The notes beneath the pieces were generated by a model, which saw nothing but the letters and a program-made list of their open reading frames with translations, was not told where the DNA came from and searched no databases. From Pomphorhynchus laevis (lineage: Eukaryota; Acanthocephala; Palaeacanthocephala; Echinorhynchida; Pomphorhynchidae), in assembly GCA_012934845.2 (NCBI GenBank), contig WNNJ02000694.1, positions 32,818 to 96,817 on the forward strand: DNA of 64,000 nt, written 5' to 3'. The stretch's first letter is position 1. Each line of letters opens with the position of its first letter. This document shows positions 23,913 to 32,164 of the stretch, in pieces. A program made the translations under genes and the position numbers.

Positions 23913-24294
23913 GACAATCGATCGCTGTCATTATTGTATCAGATTCGGCGCAAGAATCTGTATATATTCTTGCTAGCTCATTTATAAAATCTCGAGATGC
24001 ATTGCACTTTTGTAGACGGCATAGGTTCGGGATCCATTTGATTACATCCTCATAAATTGTCGGAATTGTGCAATGTGATTTAATTGTGGTTGGAATTGTT
24101 GGCGGCGAAATGTTGTTATTTTCCGAGTTAGGGTTCTCAAAAATGAGATCACTCAAAGTACGATTTTCGCATTTGAGAGCAGCGCAGTTTATGCATCTCT
24201 TGTGATTTCGTGCGCATTTGCATCCCTTACACTTTGCGCTGGGTCCGTTGCACGAACAGCACTTCATGTAAATGGCTGGCTTTCCCTTTGGCAT
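23878..24294 (-). CDS. RLE-family copy A, N-terminal Cys-rich region
   Basis: 138 aa starting MPKGKPAIYMKCCSC. Residues 12-41 carry a dense set of cysteines (CCSC, CKGCKCARNHKRCINC, LKCEN), a likely zinc-binding nucleic-acid-interaction domain. The same layout occurs in copy C near 13420-13512. The frame overlaps the following RT frame by 35 bases in a different register, so it is either a frameshift or a programmed overlap. It ends just after LARIYTDSCAES, which aligns with the first residues of copy B (ELARIYELAST). Confidence 0.75.
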   Translation of the reverse strand: MPKGKPAIYMKCCSCNGPSAKCKGCKCARNHKRCINCAALKCENRTLSDLIFENPNSENNNISPPTIPTTIKSHCTIPTIYEDVIKWIPNLCRLQKCNASRDFINELARIYTDSCAESDTIMTAIDCLETFDFTTYKA

Positions 24295-24471
24295 ATTGAA
24301 AGTTGATTATTCTTTTTCTCTTTGTATGTTATTTTATTGTGTATATTAATATTGTAAGTAACTTTAATCAACAACTTTTATCAAGTCAAATAATAATCTA
24401 TTATTATTATTTTACAATCTCTGGGTTACCCGCAAATGGGCCCGTAAATGATAATTAAGTTCAGTTTGGGT

Positions 24472-25437
24472 TCAAAATTCTGGACGTCCGATTGCAGATC
24501 GCGTTCCTCTGATGCATCGCGATGTCATTTTTGCAAGTAATAGGCCTAGATGCGTTCTAAGCTTTGTAAGCTCGTCGGGGTATCTGCTTGCTCGCTTATT
24601 TGCCAATTTAGATGCGATCCGTCTTAAAAGTTGTGTGGCATTTTCACCGCTTCCACCTAAGAATGAGAAGACGGCGGGTACAAGAGACCCCCGCTCGAAC
24701 TCTGTTATTCTTTCGAGATATTTACTGCGCTTTCGCTGTTGGTGGTACTTATAGCAGGACTCTGGTGTCTTGGAGGAGTTGGACTGAGCGAAAGCGTTAA
24801 ACACGCAAATGTCGAAGAAAGTTCGCTCACTCCTATCACCATACAACCCTGAGCATGCAATGTCGAGCCTAGCATCACGGTCTTTTGTCGTTGAGCCGTT
24901 TCTAAAGTCAAAGTTTGGCGGGACTGGTGTAAGCAGCGGCTCGACTTGTACGTTATACGATGTTTCTGTTAGCTGATAGGCAATAAAATCGCGCACGGCA
25001 TCGTGTCGCATCGACGGAAGACCACCGAATGGGCATGAGAGAGCATGGGCAACTGTATTAATCTGCCTACATTTACATTGAGTTGGTGCGGATTTAGGCG
25101 TAATTCCGTATCTAGAAGAAATAGAATCACAAAACTCGATGTTACTTAATCGAGTTGCTCGATCGAATGTAGGATATCCGGATAGCCATGACGAAGCCCC
25201 TGTTGTTGAAGCATGCTCAATTGCGGTACACAGAATTCCACTCGCATTGCTCAAAATATCTTCTTGGTCAAGCTTTTCACTAGAGGCTTTTGCTGCCCGT
25301 AGATTTTTAATAATTGTCTCCTGCATAGAATTAAGTACCGAGCCAATATATCCTTGTATGCTTGGCTCACACACTGAGGTCGATGATCGATCGATTGGAA
25401 AGTCGAGATGTCGTTCCCGTTGGAATATACCTTGCAT
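24472..25437 (-). CDS. RLE-family copy B, CCHC and endonuclease-like C-terminus
   Basis: 321 aa: TGASSWLSGYPTFDRATRLS, then CKCRQINTVAHALSCPFGG (CCHC knuckle), MRHDAVRDFIA, VEPLLTPVPPNF, ARLDIACSGLYGDRSERTFF and DICVFNAFAQSN, ending SAIGRPEF. The best-preserved C-terminal domain of the family in this window; conservation of the E, D and D positions with copies A and C supports a real domain. Confidence 0.75.
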   Translation of the reverse strand: MQGIFQRERHLDFPIDRSSTSVCEPSIQGYIGSVLNSMQETIIKNLRAAKASSEKLDQEDILSNASGILCTAIEHASTTGASSWLSGYPTFDRATRLSNIEFCDSISSRYGITPKSAPTQCKCRQINTVAHALSCPFGGLPSMRHDAVRDFIAYQLTETSYNVQVEPLLTPVPPNFDFRNGSTTKDRDARLDIACSGLYGDRSERTFFDICVFNAFAQSNSSKTPESCYKYHQQRKRSKYLERITEFERGSLVPAVFSFLGGSGENATQLLRRIASKLANKRASRYPDELTKLRTHLGLLLAKMTSRCIRGTRSAIGRPEF

Positions 25438-25940
25438 TTTCCCGGATTCAAGTGTACGCCATATGAGGGGCCGAAGGATTGAAGCAACTTAAATGCTTCA
25501 ATGACATCTTGTGGGGAACCTATGAGGTTGCCGTCGTCTGCGTACCATAACTGTTTTATGTTTGGGCAAGTTCTTTTGATACGGAGTAGTAACGGAAGTG
25601 TTGCAGAGGCAAATGCTGCCATCGAAAAGACGTCGCCCTGTGTAAATCCTTCAGCAGATAGTAAGAATTCACTGTCAATTGTTAGCAGTGTCGGCTTTCT
25701 GTATAGGTTAGAAAGTACTGTGTTCAATGCTGGACAGATATTTGGCATGTTTGAGAGAGCGGTCATTCTATTCACTCTGTTGAATGCGTTGTCAGCATCT
25801 ATTGTGAGTAGCACGAATGTAGGATTTCTCTTCAACGAGTCACGAATACCGTGAATAACACATTCGGTGCCAGCACGCTGCGAGGCGCAAAATTGGACGT
25901 TCCCGTATATTGTTTGCAGTTGGGGTGATATTATTTTCAA
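25251..25940 (-). CDS. RLE-family copy B, reverse transcriptase palm
   Basis: 229 aa with LLTIDADNAFNRVNR, SAEGFTQGDVFSMAAFASAT, KQLWYADDGNLIGSPQDV and YGVHLNPGKCKVYSNG, the palm motifs with both catalytic Asp clusters. Upstream RT fingers are in the frame 25980-26543; the thumb frame is lost before 25251. Confidence 0.75.
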   Translation of the reverse strand: MKIISPQLQTIYGNVQFCASQRAGTECVIHGIRDSLKRNPTFVLLTIDADNAFNRVNRMTALSNMPNICPALNTVLSNLYRKPTLLTIDSEFLLSAEGFTQGDVFSMAAFASATLPLLLRIKRTCPNIKQLWYADDGNLIGSPQDVIEAFKLLQSFGPSYGVHLNPGKCKVYSNGNDISTFQSIDHRPQCVSQAYKDILARYLILCRRQLLKIYGQQKPLVKSLTKKIF

Positions 25941-26736
25941 TATTGATTTAGATATAATGCGTCTGGAAACATCTCCTATTCATATAGGACGTACGCCAGG
26001 ATTTTTGCTAAGAGGAATAAGGCGACTAGCGGTGAAGGCTGTCATCGACTCCTGTGAGATTGGATTTAATGCTAATTGTCGAGCGAAAGATGCAAGTGAT
26101 TCAGCTAGACGTTTCGATTCTGCCCCAAAGTCAACCAACATTCTATGCCATGCCCTTGCATCTAATCCGGACGGGCCCGCTCCTCCCTTTACTTTCTTAG
26201 AGTTGGCAACGATCAGTTCAAAGTCAATAGAATCAAATGCAACTGGGTGAAACTCAGGAATGTCATCGATAGGCCTGCGCAGAATGGCGTCATCAGATTT
26301 TGCTGAAGCCATCGGATGCTTATCAATAAGAATTTGTCTCACTGTTTGGCCGTCTATTATTTCGTCTATTCGAAGAGGATGCCCTGTACCATCATTTGAT
26401 TCAAGTAATTTGACAGCAGCTGTCATCTTCCCACCAAGAACAAGCTTCTGAACAGTTTTCAGAATATCATTATTTAGAGGATCATATAGCTTGTGGGAAG
26501 ACTGAGACTGGAGAAAACGAGCTTCGTTGAGCAGCGTTTGCATATCTCCGCTTGTCCAACAATCAAGTCTGCGATCGAGAATTTGTTTTAGTTGCTTAGG
26601 GTTCGCTTTAGCAGGGCGCTGGAGGATTAACTGACTGATGACAACCGCGAGTGAAAGCGAGCAATCGTTTGTGGATGCTAATTCATATATCCGTGCAAGC
26701 TCTGAGATAAATCGCTTAGATCCGATGCATCTAAGT

Positions 26737-26830
26737 CAAATAATAATAATAATAATTAATTTTTTTATAATGTAACATTTCAACATAACATACAATTTTG
26801 GTTACCCGCAAATGGGCCCTTATTAAAATT
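26737..26830 (-). mobile_element. RLE-family 3' terminus only (copy D)
   Basis: The GGTTACCCGCAAATGGGCCC mark (26801-26820, plus-strand reading) matches the 3' UTR mark of copy B at 24426-24445. It is followed by an (AATAAT)n tract that touches copy B's truncated 5' end, so copy B lies immediately downstream of another copy's tail. No coding part of copy D is recognisable. Confidence 0.65.
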
Positions 26831-27561
26831 GTTATTATTATACATTTTCATTAATGTTAGTTTGGCGAATCATAAAATATATTCGCTTGACTATTGAGTT
26901 TTCAGATTGATGCTCGTCGAATCGCCAAGGACACACACTTTGCAAGGATGAATGATATGTTGCTCCGAAGTTTAGTGATGCATTTGTGATAGGGTGTACT
27001 GTGTTTAACCGCTTGAGATAATAATAATACAATAATTTATTTAACGTGGCAAATACGTGCAAAATGCACGCTTACATGACCACTAACAAACAAAAAAAAG
27101 AACATCAAAGGTTACAGGTAATTAGTTAATTGTTGAAAAATAATTGGATTTGGCGTTTGAAGTACGGCATAGATGTTGATTGGCGGATATGAATAGGCAG
27201 TTGATTCCACAAGAGAGGAGCAGCCACAACGAAGGAGCGGAAGCCAAAAGAGGTAGAGTAGATTGGGACATGTAAAAGAAGGGAATTACGGGAACGTAGA
27301 GCACAATACACAGTACGAGAATTGTCGAGAAAAGGAAGGTTGAGAAATGAAGGGGTATGAGAAGTTATATGGCGAAAAGCAATGATAAGAAGACGAATTT
27401 GAACACGACAATAAATGGTAGGCCAATCAAGAGAAACAAGATAGTGGGATGTATGATCAAAACGACGAAGACGGAGGAGAACTCGAACGGCAGCGTTGAT
27501 GATGCGTTGTAAAGGAAGGAGAGTGGATTTAGGTGAGTTGGAAAATAGACTAAGACAGTAA

Positions 27562-28347
27562 TCAAGTCTTGAGAAAAGAAGAGAAGATATGAGTCATACA
27601 AGAAGGAAAATCGATCAATCTACGAACTTGACGGAGATTGTGGAGTATCAAGGTAGATGAGCGTACTTTATCACTAACGAAAGGTTTAAGTGAAAGTCGG
27701 TTGTCGAAATGAAAGCCTAGGAAAACGAGATTATCAACGATAGGAAGAATTGTAGAATTTAGTGATACGGAAGGAGGTTCTACGCCGAAGCTTCGAGGTA
27801 GGATCCACATAATTTTAGATTTATCAGGATTCAGAGAAAGGCGAAGGGAAGAAAGATGGTTGGAAATTGAGACAAGACAGCTGGAAACAGAAACACTAAG
27901 ATCATGAATACGATAAGCAGGTGCGTGAGCATAGATGAGAATGTCATCAGCATATTGCATAACATGGAAGTTAAATTTTTGAGAAATCGAAGACAAGTCA
28001 CCGAGAAGAAGAGAGAAAAGCTTAAGGCCTAATACGGAGCCTTGTGGAACACCGGTCGGGATGGATGAAGGATGGGAGAGAGAAGAGTTAGAATAGACGC
28101 GAAATGTACGGTTTGACAGATATGAAGAAAACCATGATACAGTGGGTAAAGAGAAGCCATAATCATGACGAAGGCGATGTAGAAGAATCGAGTGATCGAC
28201 GATGTCAAAAGCAGACGATAGATCAAGAGAAACTATGACACTACATAATTTATGATCGCGCGATATGAGTAAGTCATTATAAACTTTAAGACAGGCAATT
28301 TCAGTAGAGTGATTAGAGCGAAAAGCGGCTTGGAAGGGAGGAAACAA
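27562..28347 (-). CDS. LINE-a ORF2, reverse transcriptase domain
   Basis: 261 aa: FRSNHSTEIACLKVYNDLLI, SLDLSSAFDIVDHSILLHRL (first catalytic Asp), [45 protein letters not shown] (YADD), LSLNPDKSKIMW and the start of the thumb. Earlier RT fingers are at 28498-28722 (LPNKTSPSDPITTHLLKN) in another frame. Confidence 0.85.
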   Translation of the reverse strand: MFPPFQAAFRSNHSTEIACLKVYNDLLISRDHKLCSVIVSLDLSSAFDIVDHSILLHRLRHDYGFSLPTVSWFSSYLSNRTFRVYSNSSLSHPSSIPTGVPQGSVLGLKLFSLLLGDLSSISQKFNFHVMQYADDILIYAHAPAYRIHDLSVSVSSCLVSISNHLSSLRLSLNPDKSKIMWILPRSFGVEPPSVSLNSTILPIVDNLVFLGFHFDNRLSLKPFVSDKVRSSTLILHNLRQVRRLIDFPSCMTHIFSSFLKT

Positions 28348-29152
28348 GTTAGAGGAAAAAAATATGTATTAACTTGCTTGAGAACGAGACGCTCAAGGAG
28401 TTTAGAGAGGGTTGGGAGAAGTGAGATTGGACGGTACGAAGATGGTAGTGAGGAGTCGAGAGATTGCTTTTTGATGAGGACGAACAGTGGCGCATTTTCA
28501 GATGAAAGGAAATGTACGGCTACGGATGGACGAGTTGAACAATGTGATTAGGAAGGGTAAGATAGAGGAGCAGATATTTTTAAGCAAGTGAGTGGTAATT
28601 GGGTCAGAAGGAGAGGTTTTATTAGGTAATGACAGCAGAACCGAAGAAACTTCATCAGACGAAACGGGAAGAAGGTGGAATAGTTCTGGGAGGGAAGTAT
28701 TTAAAGAGAAGAGTGGGTACAAGGAGGCTACGGGTAGTAGGGAAAGTAAATTAGATAGCTTAGTTTGTAGATAAGAAGAAAATTCATCAGGATTTATATT
28801 ACAAGAAGTAGATGATCGTGAAAGAATTAAGTTTAAGATTTTCCAATGAGATTTAGAGTTGGAAGATGACTCGAGTTGATTTCGCTAAAAGATAGTACGT
28901 TTAGTACGTATAAGAATAAGATGTGAACGGCGTAGAGAAAATTAGGAATCACGGAGATTTGGAGGGATTGAGTTGGGAGAACGTTTAAGAATACGATTAT
29001 ACACACGAAAAGAGTGACGGAGTCGACGCTTAGAAAGACTACAGTCAGAATCGAACCAGGGAGCATGACGCAAGCGCTGAGAGCGTCGGAGTCGACTAGG
29101 CAGAAGTTTATTGATAATAGACATAAGTTCAGAATCAAACAGAATGCAGAGA

Positions 29153-30025
29153 TCATCGGGAGAGATAGTTAAGAGGAAGTGAAAAGTGTGAAGAATTGAG
29201 TAAGACTGTGCAGAGAATAGTGATATCGAGAAGTTTCCAGGGTCGACTTGGTGTGGATATTGGTGGAGGCGGAGACGGAGGATGGGGACGAGTAAGAGTA
29301 AGAGTGACAAGGAAATGATCGGACAAACCGGGATCAGTAATTGACAAGGAAGTATAGTCATTGAAGCAGATAGGGACAGCAATGATGTCGAGAGCACCGC
29401 CGAGAATATGAGTTGGGCTTGTTGAAAGTAATTTATAGTTAAAATCAGAAAAAAGATTAGTTAAAGTGATAGAGTCAGAGTCAGAGTCAGCCGGGCGATC
29501 AAGACGAATGTTAAAGTCACCGAGAACAAAAGAAGGAGTATAAGACAAGGAACAGTGAGACATAAGATCTGCAAGGTCGTTAAAGAAGATACGTGAGGGC
29601 GCAACTGAACCTGGATGGTATACAATTACAAGTTCCAGAGGGAAAGTAGTTGATAATCTGCATATGAGTAATTCGAATGAGGTGTAACGGATGTTAACGT
29701 TAATTTTACGTAAAGACATTGGGTGACGAGCAATGGCAACTATACCGCCATGGTTAAAATCAGTAGATGTATGAGAGGCAATTGGACGAGCTGATTCAAC
29801 TAAAGAACAACCAGAGCGACATAGACGACGAATAGCAAGATCGTCGGAGTCACAATGCCAGGATTCGGTAATGCAGAGAATATCGATAGATAATTGCTCG
29901 AAGATATCAAGGAGCATATCAGCTTTATGAAGAATGGAGCCAGTGTTGAATAGACTAAGACGAAAAGTATGCTTAGGAGAGAGATCGACTAGCGAAGAAG
30001 ACAAGGGGGAGAGATGGGACGCCAT
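29153..30025 (-). CDS. LINE-a ORF2, apurinic-like endonuclease domain
   Basis: 290 aa. An exonuclease/endonuclease/phosphatase domain: FRLSLFNTGSILHKADMLLD (equivalent of LNaRSl.nK), DILCITESW (catalytic Glu), RHGG-equivalent NHGGIVAIARHPM, ELVIVYHPG, FVLGDFNIRLD (GDFN) and DPGLSDHFLVTL (catalytic SDH). All main catalytic motifs are recognisable. The reading frame is lost at about 29153, with the continuation in another register at 28942-29397. Confidence 0.85.
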   Translation of the reverse strand: MASHLSPLSSSLVDLSPKHTFRLSLFNTGSILHKADMLLDIFEQLSIDILCITESWHCDSDDLAIRRLCRSGCSLVESARPIASHTSTDFNHGGIVAIARHPMSLRKINVNIRYTSFELLICRLSTTFPLELVIVYHPGSVAPSRIFFNDLADLMSHCSLSYTPSFVLGDFNIRLDRPADSDSDSITLTNLFSDFNYKLLSTSPTHILGGALDIIAVPICFNDYTSLSITDPGLSDHFLVTLTLTRPHPPSPPPPISTPSRPWKLLDITILCTVLLNSSHFSLPLNYLSR

Positions 30026-31365
30026 CGAATTTTTGGCCTTGTGTGTACAACGTGAAAATTTCCATTGATTTGACGTATAGATAAGGATGACTCGCCGTTT
30101 GTTTCACGTCGATGTTTCTCAATGCGAGCTAAATTGAGCTGGGCAATATCAGAAGGGGAGCGGTCAGGAAAGATACGACTAGTAGACGAAGTGGTAAGAA
30201 GTTTTAAACGTTGGGAAAGTACCAAGGATGCATGTGAACTATGTCGGAAATCAATTTTTAGGAGTGGAGGACTGAGATGATTGGATTTAGTGGATTTGTT
30301 TAAACGAATCAAAGATACAGGAGCGATATTATTTAAGAGGGATGGATTATTATCAGGAAGAATGGTTGCTAGGATAGACCTGAAAGCAGATACATCATCA
30401 TCGAGGCGACATTGAGGAGAAGCAGATTCGGAAACCTTTAAATTAGATATGATAATGCATCGATCGCGCGAAGGAAAACGATTACGTAGTGGTGGACGGA
30501 AAGACCTGGTAGCAGTAGAGGCAGAAGAGCAGATAAACGTGGGAATGACAGGGGTGCTAAGTGAAGATTTAAGATAGTTTGGAGCATGTGTGACAGGAGT
30601 GGAGTGTTGAATCGGTTGATCGGAGATGTTACTGGAGATGATTTTGACGGAAGGATGTAAATTATTGATAGGTGCTTCGGTTGGAGCATGTGTGGCAGAA
30701 GTGGATTGTTGAATAGGTTGAACGGAGATGTTACTGGAGATAATTTTGACAGAAGGATGTAAATTATTGAGAAGTGATACGGTAGAGGTAGAGTAAGGAG
30801 TACGTGAAGAGAAGAAAGAAGTATGAGATGTATTTAGATGTGGGGATGAATAGGAAAAATGAGGTACGAGATGAAGGCCTTTACTGTTTGCATTGTTAGG
30901 AAGATGAAGATTATGGGAAGTTTTATCCGTAGTTAAAGGAGGAGTGTGTGTGAGAGAAGTTTCAAGAACGGGTTTCATAGATGACGAAGGAGTTAGTAAG
31001 CAAACGGATGACGACGATAGATTGGAAGATATGTTGTCGTTTGTTGATGTTCCATGTATAACAGCGGTCTGAGTCGACTGAGAGATATCAAGTTTATTTA
31101 TTGAGCACAAATCTGTTTTGTTAGCGTTCAGAACGTCTCCACCGTTTGAGTGGTCATTCTTCATTAGCTTACCTACGAGGGCAGCACAACAGAAGCCGCA
31201 GAGGAAATTCCGATTTAAAACGTTGTCCTCGTCAGTGAAAGGAATGGCAACGTGAGTCCAAACATTGCAGTTCTTGTTGTCGCATCCGATTTGCTTTTCG
31301 ATGTAAGCTTCCTTGACGGACTTGAGTTGTTGGCCGACATTTTTAGTTAGCTTTCTCTTTGCCAT
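29989..31365 (-). CDS. LINE-a ORF1 protein, zinc-finger type
   Basis: Intact 458-aa frame from MAKRKLTKNVG. Residues 28-60 hold C-x4-C-x-V-W-x-H (CDNKNCNVWTH) and FLCGFC, a PHD-like zinc-finger pattern known from ORF1 of some CR1-group LINEs. The middle (about 80-300) is Ser/Thr/Pro-rich and probably disordered. About residues 198-265 contain two tandem copies of a ~35-residue unit (NNLHPSVKIISSNIS...QPIQ..TS.THAP). The end (about 330-430) is basic with SHASLVLSQRLKLLTTSSTS, perhaps an RNA-binding part. Its stop lies inside the start of ORF2, suggesting reinitiation or coupled translation. Confidence 0.8.
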   Translation of the reverse strand: MAKRKLTKNVGQQLKSVKEAYIEKQIGCDNKNCNVWTHVAIPFTDEDNVLNRNFLCGFCCAALVGKLMKNDHSNGGDVLNANKTDLCSINKLDISQSTQTAVIHGTSTNDNISSNLSSSSVCLLTPSSSMKPVLETSLTHTPPLTTDKTSHNLHLPNNANSKGLHLVPHFSYSSPHLNTSHTSFFSSRTPYSTSTVSLLNNLHPSVKIISSNISVQPIQQSTSATHAPTEAPINNLHPSVKIISSNISDQPIQHSTPVTHAPNYLKSSLSTPVIPTFICSSASTATRSFRPPLRNRFPSRDRCIIISNLKVSESASPQCRLDDDVSAFRSILATILPDNNPSLLNNIAPVSLIRLNKSTKSNHLSPPLLKIDFRHSSHASLVLSQRLKLLTTSSTSRIFPDRSPSDIAQLNLARIEKHRRETNGESSLSIRQINGNFHVVHTRPKIRWRPISPPCLLR

Positions 31366-31556
31366 AATAAAATGTTAATTAGTTAGTTATAATCAAGAAT
31401 GTTTAAACTCCGTTAGTCTGCAAGTCGTTAGTTGTAAGTAGCGAGCGGATGTCGTCGATGGTTGTCGATGGTTGTCGATAATTGTCAAGCGGATGGTTGT
31501 CGTTAGTTGTCGTCGAAGGTTGTCGTTGGTTGTCGTCGAAGATTGTAGTTTGATTG

Positions 31557-31678
31557 TTTTACAATCTTGGTGGACAAGATTTTCCGCTCGCTTCGCTCGC
31601 GGAACTGAAATCTGGAGTTTTACAATCTTGGTGGACAAGATTTCCCGCTCGCTTCGCTCGCGGAACTGAAATCTGGAG
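31557..31678 (-). repeat. 61-bp tandem repeat in the LINE-a 5' UTR
   Basis: Two near-identical 61-bp units (31557-31617, 31618-31678), each with a CGCTCGCTTCGCTCGCGG palindrome. Just downstream in element sense (31440-31550) is an irregular run of GTTGTCG/GTCGTCG words. Such 5' tandem units can carry LINE promoter activity; that role is inferred. Confidence 0.75.
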
Positions 31679-31800
31679 CTGAAATTGTAAGAGTTTTAAT
31701 AACCAAGACTTATTTTTGTCGTAACCTGTTCGAACTGTTCGTAACATGTTTGTCGTAAACTGTTCGAACTTCGAAATTTAAACAGATTGAATGGACATCA

Positions 31801-32074
31801 CCTCACGTTAAAGACCCACATTTGTCCATGAAAATGATTTAACACAATTGTCAACCGAACGTGGAAAAGCTCGAATAAGCTACCAAGTCAAGTGCTTTCG
31901 GCCTCTAGTATTTTGTCCTTCAAGAAAAGTCTGAAGAATGTACTAACTTAGAACAATCGGATTTTTATTGATATTTGTTTTTTACCCTGTATCCAGCCTG
32001 TACGAGCCCCGCGCTCTTTTGCTGCTGTTGTATTTATTTTTTCACAAAAGATACTTTATTACTAACATATACTT
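31801..32074. other. Noncoding gap
   Basis: No feature recognised; possibly the outer 5' UTR of the LINE-a copy. Confidence 0.3.
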
Positions 32075-32161
32075 TATTACCAACATTTGTTTGTTAGTGG
32101 TCATGTAAGCGTGCATTTTGCACGCATTTGCCACGTTAAATAAATTATTGTATTATTATAC
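32075..32161 (+). mobile_element. LINE-a 3' tail fragment
   Basis: Only the 3' UTR end is present: TTTGTTTGTTAGTGGTCATG, the 7-bp hairpin (32109-32125, GCGTGCA/TGCACGC), CATTTGCCACG and an ATTGTATTATTATAC tail. It is 5'-truncated to about 85 bp. The tail is directly followed by the 3' end of an RLE-family element. Confidence 0.8.
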
Positions 32162-32164
32162 AAA

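Larger units (their letters stand above)
21250..24375 (-). mobile_element. RLE-family retroelement, copy A (near full length)
   Basis: Minus-strand order: short 5' UTR (24375-24295), Cys-rich N-terminus (24294-23878), RT region (23912-22008), CCHC plus endonuclease-like C-terminus (21991-21392), then a (TAA)n-like tail near 21250-21272. The C-terminal C-x-C...H-x4-C knuckle followed by an R-x-D...D block resembles the CCHC/restriction-like endonuclease end of R2, CRE, NeSL and R4-type non-LTR elements, except that LD replaces the usual PD. Family placement is inference. Two frame breaks separate the three parts. The closest in the window to an intact RLE-family copy. Confidence 0.8.
24376..26736 (-). 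mobile_element. RLE-family retroelement, copy B (5'-truncated)
   Basis: Starts at about 26736 within the N-terminal region (reads ISELARIYELAS, equivalent to residue ~120 of copy A's first frame) and runs through RT to the stop at 24472. The 3' UTR has the GGGCCC-ATTTGCGGGTAACC mark at 24426-24445 and a TAA/ATT-rich tail that touches copy A's 5' end. RT pieces lie at 25980-26543 (GGAGPSGLDARAW, LIPLSKNPGVRPI), 25251-25940 (LTIDADNAFNRVNR, LWYADDGNLIG) and 24472-25437 (C-terminal). A few frame breaks separate them. Protein divergence from copy A is considerable, so they are different subfamilies. Confidence 0.8.
27018..31800 (-). mobile_element. LINE-a copy, near full length
   Basis: Minus strand: 5' UTR with tandem repeats (31800-31366, boundary uncertain), ORF1 (31365-29989), ORF2 endonuclease (30025-29153), linker and RT (29156-27562), C-terminus (27311-27126), 3' hairpin (27056-27070) and an AATAATAATA-type tail at about 27018-27031. 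ORF1 and ORF2 overlap by 37 bases in different frames. ORF2 has several frame breaks (around 29.15, 28.8, 28.4 and 27.55 kb), so the copy is not functional. The best guide here to the family's structure. Confidence 0.9.
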
